Of a stretch of 64,000 nucleotides of DNA, positions 35,372 to 46,851 are shown in pieces (positions within the stretch are counted from its first letter, which is position 1; every line of letters starts with the position of its first letter). The notes under the pieces are model-generated. The model had not been told where the DNA came from, searched no databases, and saw nothing but the letters and a program-made list of their open reading frames with translations. Source of the DNA: Pieris napi (taxonomy: Eukaryota > Arthropoda > Insecta > Lepidoptera > Pieridae); the NCBI RefSeq assembly GCF_905475465.1, contig NC_062259.1, positions 1,312,501 to 1,376,500 on the forward strand. The letters run 5' to 3'. The translations under genes were made by a program, and so were the position numbers.

Positions 35372-35611
35372 TTGTGCAACGGTAGTTTAATTATAAAATT
35401 GGAAGATGATGTAGAATTATTACGTCAAATAATATGTCAAATGGAAGAGATCAGCCACACGAACACAGGGATTCCTAGTGAGGGCGCTGTTTCATGTAAT
35501 AAAACATGTTTTTCAGAACACGATGATTTAAAAATTCAAGATCGCAGACGTCAAATTATTCTAAATATTATTATGGAAATAACATGTAAATACCACTTTT
35601 GGCGTTGTTAA
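35372..35611 (+). other. Unassigned open frame
   Basis: An open run whose translation includes LEDDVELLRQIICQMEEI and DRRRQIILNIIMEITCKYHF. The charge pattern looks coding-like, but there is no acceptable ATG context, no splice partner and no family I recognise. It could be an exon of an unseen gene or chance. Confidence 0.2.
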
Positions 35612-35774
35612 GTCTGAATCAAGTAACAGATTCATACAAACGAAAATCTTAAACAAATTATTTTCTATTTATCTATTTTAATTTAAGTGTTGGCAACACT
35701 TATGTATAGTCTAAAGAGTCAGTTTCGCGCCATTTTGCGATACATTGGCACATATGTCGTATTGCTGTGTTCGT

Positions 35775-36591
35775 TTATTTCTTGTAACCCAGTTTTTTGA
35801 ATAAATCCTCGTCAAAGAACGGAATCTCCTTGAAGATGACAGATGCGTCAGATATGTGCATTTGTCGTTTTCCGTATCTGTAAAAAGAAATTACATTAAT
35901 GTTCGTACAATTGCTGGCACAATGGAACCTTTTCAGATTAATAAGGAGCAACCATAAACTTTATCTTATATGAGAAGTTAATTTAACGAAATTGTGACCT
36001 TTTTAGGTCTGGGCCTCAGATTCTGGATCTCTTTCATGATGTAGTAGACAAGTAGATAAATGATAAATGATTTATTTCTGTAAGTAGGTTTTTACAAACA
36101 CTTTTACACGTCAAACATATTTTTTTTTTAAACTAGATGAGATCGACGTTTCCTATCTGACTACTCTGAGAAGAAACGCCGAAACAAACTCAGAGGTCAC
36201 AGTCTCTTTTAAAGTCCAGACATAACTAACAAGATTATGTGAAGACCATGTAGATTGTAGTCTGAAATGGTCTTTTGAGGAAAGAACCACACAGATTGAG
36301 TGGACCTGTCCTGGATGATAAGCCTCCTGTGCCTGACACACGCCGTCTTATTGGGTCTAAACATGCTGGTTTCCTTACGATGTTCTTCACGGCCCCGCAT
36401 GACAACACATCTCACAAAATACCAGCGAAAATAACATACCGCCCTCGTCCATGCACAGAATAATATTCTTGCAGCTCCTTCAAATAATTTGAAATTTGTT
36501 CCGCTGTGTCGAATCTTTCCGGTCGACGCGGGCGTGGATATTGGGCATACACCAGTGTTGCCACCAACAAAACCGCAAATGTAAGCCGCAT
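35775..36591 (-). CDS. NPF2: Neuropeptide F 2 precursor
   Basis: Two coding exons, 36440..36591 and 35775..35877, coding for 84 aa. Signal peptide MRLTFAVLLVATLVYA, then a 36-residue peptide starting QYPRPRRPERFDTAEQ and ending SVHGRGRY, then GKR (amidation plus dibasic cleavage), then a 31-residue C-terminal peptide. Length, the PRP start, the Tyr-rich helix and the R-x-R-Y-amide end mark the NPY/NPF family. The intron (35878..36439) splits the penultimate Arg codon (CG|A, phase 2), the position conserved across NPY/NPF genes. The amide end here is RGRY, while the family mostly has RPRF or RPRY. A 3' splice site (ttttttcag) ends two bases before the ATG, so a non-coding upstream exon exists, not located. 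The peptide is expected to act on a G-protein-coupled receptor in feeding and gut signalling. Confidence 0.93.
36000..36412 (-). mobile_element. SINE family 1 copy in the NPF2 intron, interrupted
   Basis: 36000..36055 carries the tail (ttttaggtctgggcctcagatt) and 36310..36412 the middle (gatgataagcctcctgtgcc, tggtttccttacgatgttct). About 250 bases between (atgatttatttctgtaag to cagtctctttt) are a second, unidentified insertion. Confidence 0.65.
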
Positions 36592-36822
36592 CACTGAAAA
36601 AAAAAATTATACAGAATATAAAATAAATCTCGAGCGTGCCAGTCAAGTTTGATCTTTATTTAAAGTATTTAGCTTCTAACAAATTTAAAATTTTATTGAC
36701 ACAACGTTTAATTATTTTAATGTCTCAAAACACTTTATATAGATAATAATATACAATACATATTCAGTATAAGGAAAAGCATTATGTTGATTGCCCATAT
36801 ACAATTTTTTTTTTTTTAAAGA

Positions 36823-37590
36823 CAATTCACACCAATTGACCTAGTCCCATGCTAAGCTGGTGAATCTTGTGTTATGGATACTAGGCAACGGATATACATA
36901 CATATTATAGATAGATATACATATACAGTAGAACCTCGTTAAGTCGAACCTCGATAAGTCAAAAACCTCCAAATCTCGAAAAAATGTTTTGTTCCCTTCC
37001 CTTAAAACACCAAAACCTCCATTACTTGAAATCTTGACCCTCTGTTAATCGAAATAATCACCGAGTCCCTCCAAGCCATTTTGGTACATATTTTCACTCT
37101 ATAACTCGAAAAATTAAATTTGACCTCTGTATCTCGAACATAGGAACGTTTTATTTTACAACCTTTACAACTTGATCATTTGGAATTTATTATATCTATT
37201 GTTCGAACAAAAATAAGTTACCGACTTTAAGAACTTGCCGACAATGTGAGTACACTATTGTTTCTTAGAAAACATTTTAGGAGTATACAATAATAAATTT
37301 ATGACTCATGGAAACACGTGTTTGCTTGCTTTGTGCTTGCAAAATTTATAAGAATAAACCTCAAACTCTTTATGTCGAATCAAAATCCGCCTAACTCGAA
37401 ATCCTCCATAAGTTGAAAACTCTATAACTCGAATTTTTTGGCGTCTCCCTTGATGTTCGACTTATAGAGGTTCTACTGTAAATACATATTTAAACACCCA
37501 AGACCTAAGCACAACACCAAATGCTCATCACATCGATGTTCGTCTCAGCCGGGGATCGAACCCGGGACCCATGGATTTGCAGTCAGTATT
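36823..37590 (-). mobile_element. SINE family 2 copy split by a pogo-type MITE
   Basis: 36823..36925 and 37479..37590 are the two parts of one SINE 2 copy (ccaattgacctagtcccatg; then acccaagacctaagcac and a minus-strand B box gggttcgatccccggc). The gap is exactly the element at 36926..37478. Confidence 0.85.
36926..37478. mobile_element. Pogo/Tigger-type MITE
   Basis: Starts cagtagaacctcgttaagtc and ends with the inverse-type gttcgacttatagaggttctactg, flanked by TA on both sides. CAGTAGAACCTC ends and TA duplication are those of Tigger/pogo elements. No transposase. Confidence 0.85.
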
Positions 37591-37656
37591 ACAATAAAAA
37601 TTATAATTTAATTACAAAGTGTGGCTCTATGGTGGCCAAGTTTGCTTTCTTCCATG

Positions 37657-39146
37657 TCTATAGCGCAGCCAACTAGCTTAATAAGCCGTTCAATTAACAG
37701 CCTAGCCATTTAACTAAACGGCGCCGTTTAACTAGCAGCCTGAAAGATATTCAGCCGTAGCGTTTGTAAGAACAATTAATAAACTGGCTGACTAAGCCAG
37801 GCTTAGGCCATTCGACCGATGTGACAGAAATAAAAAAGCTGCAATATCTGACATAAGAACTTCTTTAATTAATATATTTTAATCTAGCTGCCCCCGCGAA
37901 CTACGTTTCTCCTTAATGATATCTTAGGTTAGGTTATCTTAGTGTTCTTACGTTTACTATAGGGTGTCTCAGTAAGAGTGCACTTTTTAAAATTGTAATA
38001 TTTTTGTTTTCCTGCAAGTGGCAAGTCTGAAATTTGACAGGTGTCACCTCTGTTTATTCCGATTATTAAAAATGGAGCACTTTTTGAAAGAACAACTCGT
38101 TATAATTGTGAAAACTCATCACAAAAGTAACGCTGAAAATTTTCAGCGGAGAAAGTGCACCTAATGTGTCAACCAATCGAAGAGTGGTCAAAAAATTTGA
38201 AGAAACTGGGTCAATTATGGATTATAAGAATCCTTTGCGTCAACGTACCGGTCGGTCTCTTGAAAACATTGCTGCTGTAAACGAGAGTGTCGCTGAATAC
38301 CCAAAAACATCAATTCGACGCAGCAAATTTTGACTAAAGACCTCCACCTTCATGCGTACAAGATTCAGTTAACTCAAGAGCTCAAACCAGCAGACCAAGG
38401 AAAGCACCAGCAATTTGCTCAATGAGTAATGGAGCAAAGGGAAGTCGATGCCAATTTTTAGAAAAAAGTCTTTTTCTCCGATGAACAGAACAAATTATCT
38501 CACGAAATTTTGATGTCAACTAGCCACCAAGATCGTGCAATTTAACGCCGTGCGATTTTTTCTTTGGGGTTTTGTGAAATCTCGAGTTATTTGCGAATAA
38601 ACCCGAAACCATTCCTGAGCTCCAATCGGAAATCCAACGCGTCATCGGTGGTGTACAGCCACATCTCTGTGCAAAAATCATGGAAAATTTCATGAAAAGT
38701 GTAATGGCCTGACATCCGAGCCGTGCAGGTCATTTGCCGGATATTTTATTCCATACTTAATCGGAACATGTCTTCTTTACAATACAATAAAAATATCAGA
38801 AGTATGTCATAAAATACTTGTCTTAATTTAAAAATTAAAAAGTGCACTCTTACTGAGACACCCTATACAAGTGCTACTACACTCTTCCATACTATGTATT
38901 CTTCATTCAACTTTGATCACCATCAAATTTGTTGTTTGTCGACGCTACATTGCCTGTTTGGTGGCGGAAACTGGAACTAATTTGAACAGGATAGGCAAGT
39001 AATGTAACGTCATCGATTCAACTCATTTACCTAGTTGACTTATGAAATGGCCGCATATCATTCAGGCCCCTACCTAAACGGCCCATTAGTAAATAGGCTA
39101 GGATGTTAATTAACGGAACGGCTAGTTGGCTGCGACATCTACATTA
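37657..39146. mobile_element. DNA element with ~100-bp inverted repeats, hosting a mariner
   Basis: Left end gcagccaactagctt, then aacagcctagcc and cggcgccgttt; right end is the inverse (ggctaggatgttaatt, then ggctagttggctgcgac). Without the nested mariner it is about 590 bases. No ORF of its own; superfamily unknown. Confidence 0.7.
37962..38863 (+). mobile_element. Tc1/mariner-superfamily element with decayed transposase
   Basis: Perfect-looking ends gggtgtctcagtaagagtgc and its inverse, flanked by TA (37960-37961, 38864-38865). The plus strand carries transposase pieces in several frames: an HTH-like start near 38080 (KEQLVIIVKTHHKSNAENF), VKKFEETGSIMD, VFFSDEQ near 38465, and a C-terminal ANKPETIPELQSEIQRVIGG region near 38600. 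Stops, frameshifts and a gap over the central DDE region make it a pseudogene. Confidence 0.85.
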
Positions 39147-39149
39147 TAT

Positions 39150-40674
39150 CTGACAATTCTAAGAAACTTATACTAAAGTGACCCACAGTCTTCAGGCCGT
39201 AATAAAAAGTCACAAGAACGGAAAGGAAACATTTATATTGTTAGCCACCAGAGGGCGCAGAAGATAAAAATCTTTCTTAAAATAAGATTAATAAAACAGT
39301 TCGCTGCTGCTTTTCTAATAGAATTATTTATATAAGAATTATCTTAATAATGTACACTGGATATGTAGCACTATAAATTTTTGTGAAACAAAATAAAAAA
39401 ATTTGAAATTGAAATTGAATAGAAACGAAACGAATAATTTCCTGCCTTCCTCCAAATCTAATCTATGGATTTTGTACCAATCATTATTATATTATAATAA
39501 CGTGATACACCATCACAGCGACACCGCGGAATATAGAAAATTAGTTGAGCGTAATCTCACACTAAATCCTTGATTGTCTTTCAATTGTTTGATCGGTTTT
39601 AAACAACCTCGGTTCAAATTAACCTGATACGGTAATACTGATAAAAACATCGCTTTCATCGAGTGGTACGACCTATTTGGCTTCGTTTTTTGCCCTAGAA
39701 TAGGTACAACTCTCCACACCACTTTACGTATAACATCTTCATTCATTTACCTAATAAAAAATGCATTCACCAAGCAAGGTGGATACATATTTTACAGAAC
39801 GGGAGTATTACAACAAAAAATAAAACATTTATTTATTTACAGTCAATTTTATTACAGTCGACAGAAATTGTAAAATATTTTAATTATTCCTTCATTTATT
39901 TTCAGAAGTCAAAATCATTTATTTATATAGGTAAGGCAATGTACACTTATGGACTTCAATCAAAATATATATACATGATATGCTTCTAATTTTACATTTA
40001 CTGCCAGTTTTTAAATCAAAAGAACGGAAGAGAAGAACTGGCAATAAACTCTCCGCCACTCTTTTTAATCGCTCAGTTTTTTACACAATGTTTGTAAGGA
40101 GCTGCAACCATTACACCATGTTCCACATGACATCTTAAGTAATAAATAATAATAAAATGAAATAAAAACAAAGATTTGTCCTCTATCAGCAGGACTACAT
40201 AATATTATTACACTTGGCTCCTAACATAACTCAGTTATAAATTGTATCTATAAATAAAATATAATCTAATATTTGTAAATCAGTTTTAAAAGATGTCATT
40301 AAAAATACCTAAATCTCATAAGCCCGTACCTTTAAGTTTGAACTTAATTACACGTTTAACGACTTCTTAATTAACTTTTGCGTTTGTTTTGAAGTTGTCT
40401 ATTAGATTTATTACCTAGTCTGGTATAACGTGATAATCTGTTACAACTGAGTGAGAATCTGTAATTTACAATAGACAACAAAAAGCAATATCTGTAAATT
40501 TGTCGAATCCCGACTTTACATTGAAAAAAAGCGTATTTTTCTACATATTTTCTTCACTCGGCAATGGTGTACCATGCAATAATGTGCTCTTTAGAAATTA
40601 ATTCATCATCATCATTCATCATTTGTGAAATAAATGAAAGAAAGTAAAATTTTTTGGTTTACCTAACCTAACCC
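39150..40674. other. No gene seen; one LINE/SINE tail
   Basis: 39905..40210 (atcatttatttatataggta, gaagaactggcaataaact, ggagctgcaaccattacacc) is a repeat also present at 53700..54000. The remaining sequence is AT-rich without convincing exons. Confidence 0.5.
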
Positions 40675-40676
40675 GC

Positions 40677-40808
40677 CTTGCGATTCTGTAACTCACTTTT
40701 CGTACTCGCACAGCGGTTTTCGCAGCAGCGGTCGCGCTCAAATCAGTCGTGAAGCAGTCATTTTACGATTTGGCATTCTGATAAACAATAAACTACAAGC
40801 TCCCTCCT
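40677..40808 (+). repeat. Palindromic MITE, family P, left half
   Basis: gccttgcgattctgtaactc to caagctccctccttatcac; right half absent, as at 2172..2322. Confidence 0.75.
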
Positions 40809-41465
40809 TATCACGCAACAACCTTTCTCTATTACGAAGAAATATTTTCATATTTAGACATCAAAACATACTTAAGTGTAATTGTTTTTATAATCAGCTT
40901 ACAAAACTAACCTATTGAGGTGCCGACATTTCTAAGAAAGACACCTGAGGTCATAAACAGCCGTCTCGCCTTTGTTATTGTTAATTGCATTAACATGTGT
41001 GCAATTATTCTTAGATTACATTGATATTTTGGTCTCAGTTACTAAACGTACCATCGTCACCTATTGTGTATTATGTAAGGCAAAGTTAACAGAATATATG
41101 TGTTTAAAATAATTTACCTATTGATAGTAATAGAATTAGAAATTATTGTAATTGGTTAATTTTGGTTTTTTTTCTCGTCCCTCCATATAACCAAATCTCT
41201 CTATAGCGTTTATTCGTTATAAAGAGTTTACCCTGTATATAAAATACAAAAGGAAAAGATAAATAAAAATAATTTAACATTTAACTGTACTGTGTGGTGT
41301 GAAAGTGATGGTATGTATGTAACTAAATTGTGGTTTCTGGCAGAATGACCAGCGCTGTGGAACACGTCTTCTCCACATCATAATGCTGAGCCAGGGCCAG
41401 TTAACAACCACAACACACACACATGACACACTTAAAATGTACCTAATTCCGTAATTATTAATATT

Positions 41466-41716
41466 ATTTTTAAACAATTCACACCAATTGACCTAGTCCC
41501 ATGCTAAGCTGGTGAAGCTTGTGTTATGGGTACTAGGCAACGGATATACATACATATTATAGATACATACATACATATTATACATATTTAAACACCCAAG
41601 ACCTAAGCACAACACCAAATGCTCATCGTATCGATGTTCGTCTCAGTCGGGGATCGAACCCGGGACCCTTGGATTCGCAGTCAGGGGTACTAACCACTAG
41701 ACCAATGAGCCGTCAA
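41466..41716 (-). mobile_element. SINE family 2, near complete
   Basis: acaattcacaccaattgacc at the tail; minus-strand head ggctcattggtctagtggtt and B box gggttcgatccccgac. This is the best copy in the window. Confidence 0.85.
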
Positions 41717-41814
41717 ATTTGTATTTGTTATATTTCTTTTTGATTCTTAGTATTATTATTTTGTGTGTTTCTGTGTGTGTGTTTTCATAGTAATAAATGT
41801 TATATTATGTGTAT

Positions 41815-41965
41815 GCCAGCCTGTTCTAAACGAGCCGTCTACGTTTTGGGTCTAAGACAAGACGGTTTCCTTGCGATGTTCTTCACCGTTCGACCAAATT
41901 AACGCAAAGAAAGAAAGCCCATTGGTGCAGAGCCGGGGATCGAACCTTCAACCTCAGGTATGTGT
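41815..41965 (-). mobile_element. SINE family 1 fragment
   Basis: acggtttccttgcgatgttc, gcccattggtgcagagccgg and a minus-strand B box ggttcgatccccggc. Confidence 0.75.
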
Positions 41966-43130
41966 ACTGCTTTATAATTAACACATTTTAACTGCAACAA
42001 TATTATCTAGACTGCCCACTTGTGTATAGAATGACAATATCGGCATGTTTGTGTTAAAATTAAACTGTCACTATGTTTGATAAGCTCTTCAGTCACTATC
42101 AAATTTGTTAAATTGCTTTTAAGTGTTATAACTAAGTTTAGATTGAATTTTACAAAAGCCTCTGTGCTAAGGTTTGGAGTTTCATGGGGGCGTTCAAGTA
42201 TTAACTAAACACTATAATAATAATAATTTATTGCAAGAATATGGTACAAATATGTGTAAGATGGTACAAACGTAAGTTCGCATATTCTACGATAGACAAT
42301 GGCGCGCAAATTTGTCTTTAAAGGAATTTTACATTATTAGTCAAAGTCAATTCTTATATAATTTGTATCGTACATATCATATCATACTTTATTAAATTTA
42401 TATCAACTACAGTGTCTCACGCAAATAATAATTTATTGAATAGCACATTTTTCCAAAAGTAATACACCAAGTCGCTTTTTAAAGACTCTAGTCGGAAGAT
42501 CTTTAGATACAAAAGGTGTTTTTCCTAAACAGTTCCAGATTTATTTTTGGCACAAGAATGCTAGGTGATGTCGGGTTCGATTCCCGGAGTGCAAGTTTAA
42601 CTTTTAATTGTACGAGTATACGTACGTACGGTACGGTACGAGTGTACATGGTACACATCAAACCTTAGAAAAGAGATGGTGGGGTTTAGGATGTATCAAA
42701 CAGTAGATCCTAGGCCGAAGATGGTTGGCAATTCAACATTCCTTTTAGGCCCCGGTAGAATGCAAAAATGACCCTGGAGCCTCTCTAACTCGGCCCTGTA
42801 GAACCCGAGGTGGTTTTAGTGGGTACGGCTCACCTAGTCTCTGAATAGCAGATATTCTGGTGTGGGTCAAGTCCAACATACCCTTGCTTTTGGGGGCAGA
42901 CACTTTTATATTTCTATTTCAATCATCTTTATGTATGTTTGCCCTTTTTTGGGAAAGGCCTCCTTCAAATCCTATTCTTGTCTGCACTGTGTCTCTGTGC
43001 CATGTAATAGCTGTCTCCTTAATATGCTCTATCCTTCTAAATTGTCTTCCTCTTTTTCGTTTTTTGTACCAGGCACCAGTTTAGTACATTTTTTTTGTTT
43101 CTCTTGCCATGTAACCCCGCCTATTTAGAG
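41966..43130. other. Repeat debris, no gene
   Basis: 42570..42590 keeps a lone Pol III B-box-like gggttcgattcccgg. 42620..42655 is a small cgtac-type microsatellite. 42860..43110 looks like a decayed inverse LINE C-terminus (compare 50800..51030). Confidence 0.4.
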
Positions 43131-43330
43131 AGCGCAAACAAAACTGGGAAGAAACTCTCCGACACTACTTCAATCGCCATGTTTTGAGTCATACAAATTG
43201 TTTGAACTGGAGCAAATCAATCCCAAGGATTAGGATTATTTAAATAATCGTTAAGTTTATAAAAAGCGTTATTGATTAATTTACGTTTAACGAGAGTTTT
43301 GAATTTATTCACTGATCTAATTATTGCTAA
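43131..43330 (-). mobile_element. Jockey/CR1-type LINE 3' end
   Basis: The minus frame ends FKTLVKRKLINNAFYKLNDYL, NPNPWD-stop, as at 11618..11815. It is truncated upstream at about 43330. Confidence 0.7.
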
Positions 43331-43839
43331 ACGAATAATCGCTATACAGCGAGGAAATGCAGCCATTAAAATGTACACTGCCACAGGAACCAAACTTTTT
43401 AAATTTATTTTCATTTTCTATTTATTTATAATTATTATTACTATGTAGGTTAAGAACAAAAACTAAATACGGTATATTTGTGTGTTTGAAATAATTATAA
43501 AGATGTTTTTAGTTGAAATTCTGATACTAATACAATAGAAAACGAATATGAATACGTTTTCTATTGTATTAGTTTTGTTTTGTTTTGTTTTACTATAAGA
43601 ATAGAATATAAGAGCCTTATTTAGCAGACCCCTAACCCCACAAACATACCGCTTTTCCAATGAAAACTCTATTTTTATTTGCGTCGTTTATATTAAATTG
43701 TACGTTATTTTTCAACGATAAAACAACGTTCCTATCACGGGGTGAATTATGGTATAGGGATGTGACTTTGTCGATAGATTTAAAGTTCAAAGTTTATGTT
43801 AAGGGGGAGAGTGTTCAGACGAGTTATTCGGATTCTGCA

Positions 43840-44070
43840 GCTGAGTTTCATCAGACGTGTGAATACAAGATATCACCCGTATCACCTCAACGCCACTTCC
43901 ACAACTGCTCAGAAGTATTTCCGAACCAATTCGACTTAGAGTCCTTCAAGAATAGAGCGTACCAATTCCTAAAAGGCCCTTACAAGCCCTCTGGCATTGA
44001 GAGTCCATGGGTATCACCTGAACATCAGGTGAGCCACTTGCTTGTTTGCCCCTTGTTATATAAAAAATAG
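43840..44070 (+). mobile_element. LINE 3' end with RT C-terminus
   Basis: The frame reads EVFPNQFDLESFKNRAYQFL, the C-terminal pattern of a LINE RT, followed by the catcaggtgagccacttgct tail. Confidence 0.7.
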
Positions 44071-44269
44071 GCACTGACAAATAATATGACTTTTATCAGT
44101 TCAGTCTATATACAGTTGGTGGAAACACACAAAAGCCGAATCGATAAAATATTAAATATCATAACACAAGTTATCATAGGTATGCCTTCGATCGAAGGTC
44201 TCAAACGAGAGAAGAAAGTGAGAGAGGGTCTGACTATTAATGCAGTAAAGAAGGTGATAGTCATTTATC

Positions 44270-44720
44270 AGTAGCTGGAAGGAGGTTGGAACAAGTGCGG
44301 CAAGTATTTGGGAACTTGGGTTACAAACGAGTGGAATCCTGATCAGGAGATCAGGTCTAGAATTGCAATTGCCTCTGCCTGCAATTGGATTTCAACAAAA
44401 TGAAGAAACTTTTGTTCTGCACTTAACCATTAAACTCCTGTATTTGTTAGTATGGCTGTGAAGCTAGACAATTAAAGAAGAGACCCATTGGCGCTTAGAA
44501 GCATTTGAGATGTAGATGCTATCGTCGCATGCTTCGTATCAGCTGAATCCAGAAGGTCTCACCAGGACCACGTGTTGCGACATGACCGCAAACACCTCCT
44601 TTAATTAATTATAATGGGTCAAATCCAGGGCAAACGGCGTGTTAGGTAGCAGACGGGGATTGCTACTGCTGAAGAGTTGCTGCATCTGGCACAAGACAAG
44701 ACACAAGAGACTTAGAAGAA
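44270..44720 (+). pseudogene. LINE reverse transcriptase C-terminal pseudogene
   Basis: The plus frame, broken by stops, gives LYGCEARQLKKRPI, HLRCRCYRRMLRIS and later TAEELLHLAQDKT. LYGCE-x-W-T-L-K and YRRMLRI-S are hallmarks of endonuclease-RT LINEs. Several stops and missing segments. Confidence 0.7.
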
Positions 44721-45147
44721 GAAGAATTGAGCCTTCCACATATCAAAAAGGATCATCAACTATCGTGTTAGATAAAAGTATAATCCAGAGTTGAATGACA
44801 GTTTATCAAAGCTTCGTAAATTTAAAAGGTATCGACAAATCCCATCCCTGGCAGATTTGCTCGATCAGAGGCTGTAGACTATCACGTAATCAAAATGTTT
44901 TCATTTCTCCATTGTGGGTAATTCACGCGTGTTTCTGTTGTTGGATTCTTGCTAACTTAATTCCATTGAGTATTTTTGCCTATTTTGTACGGTGGGTCAT
45001 TGGGGATGTTTTTAATAATGTAATGTAAACTATACAAAGCATTGTTATACAAAATATATGTAACAGAAAACATAAGTCAATTACATAAGTATATTAAAAA
45101 AAACTGTAATTAAATAAACCAAACTACAAATTAATATTTTAAAGAAA

Positions 45148-45397
45148 AAAAGGGTGCGTGTAACGCGCGTAAGAAGTTATACTTCTTTGGCATTATTAAA
45201 AATAGTTTTTGATTGCATGCAATTAATTAATTACAATTAAATAATCAAAGACTGGAAAAGGAGTCATTATAGTCAATAAAGTTCAGTTTACATTTGAAAA
45301 ATTTAATAAATAAATATTTATTATTATTCTCTTACATTAAGTGTAAAATTTCACTCTCATCAATTTTTCATAACGCGCCTAAAGAAGTATAACTTCA
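45148..45397. mobile_element. Element of family T (GAAGTTATACTTC ends)
   Basis: Left taagaagttatacttctttgg after a gtaacgcgcg block, right cataacgcgcctaaagaagt then ataacttca. Non-coding. 45398..45883 beyond is AT-rich and empty of genes. Confidence 0.65.
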
Positions 45398-45883
45398 AAA
45401 ACTGTAGTTAAATAAACCAAACTAGAATTTAATATTAAAAAAAAACATTTGCAAATCCTAGTTGTTTATATGCTTTGCCTGTCATGCCATCGATGTGTTC
45501 TGATAGGCCCATTTTTGCATCTAATAATATTCCTAGGTCCTTTACTAATTTTACTTGTTTTATTGGGTTTTGTACATTCATTGTATTTTTTTGTATTTAC
45601 GCGAAAAAGTTATGTTATTGCACCTCCTTCTTTTATAAACGGGGGTTATTTTAATGAGTAATTAACTCGTTTCAATTTAAATGTTAATCCTTTAATGCCG
45701 TTTTAATTGCTAATAAATTTTGTTTAATTACGCGTTTTAAATCTTTACGAGTTACTTATAAACACATTGTTACGACAAGCGAATTTATTTATATAACGCA
45801 ATTAAGCTCCCATACTTACTGTAATCGTCAATTATTTTACATATACATAGTGTTTATTAAAACCTAAACAAAAAAATCAATTG

Positions 45884-46175
45884 GAGCAGTGTTGGCCTAG
45901 TGGCTTCAGCGTGCGACTCTCATCCCTGAGGTTGTAGGTTCGATCCCCGGCTGTGCACCAATGGACTTTCTTTCTATGTGCGCATTTAACATTTGCTCGA
46001 ACGGTGAAGGAAAACATCGTGAGGAAACCGACATGTATTAGACCCAAAAAGTCGACGGCGTGTGTCTGGCACTGGAGGCTGATCACCTACTTGCCTATTA
46101 GATTTAAAAAAATGATCATGAAACAGATTCAGAAATCTGAGGCTAATACCTAATAAGGTTGTAGCGCCACTGATT
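45884..46175 (+). mobile_element. SINE family 1, complete reference copy
   Basis: tRNA-like head gcagtgttggcctagtggct with A box, B box ggttcgatccccggctgtgc, body acatcgtgaggaaaccgaca and tail gttgtagcgccactgattt followed by ATTT repeats. Internal Pol III boxes define a tRNA-derived SINE. Confidence 0.88.
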
Positions 46176-46384
46176 TATTTATTTTTTTAAACAAAACAAT
46201 CAAATATACAGTATTTAGAAAATTAAAACAAATTTAAAATGTTTGGTCTCTGTGGCAGTGTACCTTTAATATTGGCATTTCCCCGCTGTATTGCGATACT
46301 TATTCGTTGAAAGCACCAGCTCTGGGGTCACGTACCAGGTGCCAACTTAAATCTTTATTGAACCCCACGGCCCCAGAGTCTCTT

Positions 46385-46660
46385 TTTATTTTTTTTATAG
46401 AACGGGGGGCAAACTGGCAGGAGGCTCAGCTGATGTTAAGTGATAGCGCCGCCCATGGACATTCTCAATGCCAAAGGGCTCGCGAGTGCGTTGCCGGCCT
46501 TTTAAGAATTGGTATGCTCTTTTCTTGAAGGACCCTTAGTCGAATTGGTTCGGAAATACTTCAGTGGGCAGCTGGTTCCACATAGTGGTGGTGCTCAGTT
46601 GTGGAACGGCGGACGTCGAGGTGATACGGGTGGAATTCTACTTCAAATCATCTATTTTTG
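46385..46660 (-). mobile_element. LINE 3'-end fragment
   Basis: caaactggcaggaggctcag, cgttgccggccttttaagaa, gtcgaattggttcggaaata, cggacgtcgaggtgatacgg. A second short piece follows at 46735..46815. Confidence 0.8.
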
Positions 46661-46851
46661 GTCTACAGTTTATCGCAATGATAAAAAGCTCTTTTGAAAA
46701 ATAAACGGGCAACTAAAGAATTATTCTTGTAAAAAGAATGGCAGGGTCATCTCATGTTAAGTGATACCGCCCATAGACACTCACGTTGCCAGAGGGCTGG
46801 CAAGTTGCCAGTGTATTATGCATTTACGTAATTTTAGTTACTTGAAATTTA

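Noticed and set aside
36209..36646. 145-codon minus-strand ORF over the NPF2 locus
   Set aside because: It overlaps the NPF2 coding exon in another frame and runs through SINE sequence; NPF2 fits a known family with a conserved intron.
43660..44070. 136-codon ORF starting with a signal-peptide-like MKTLFLFASFILN
   Set aside because: The C-terminal half is a LINE RT end (EVFPNQFDLESFK), and no splice or family support was found for the N-terminal half; probably chance fusion.
45884..46175. Possible functional tRNA genes at the many ggttcgatccccggc sites
   Set aside because: They lack a cloverleaf-compatible acceptor stem and continue into SINE bodies with A/T-rich tails; they are SINE heads.
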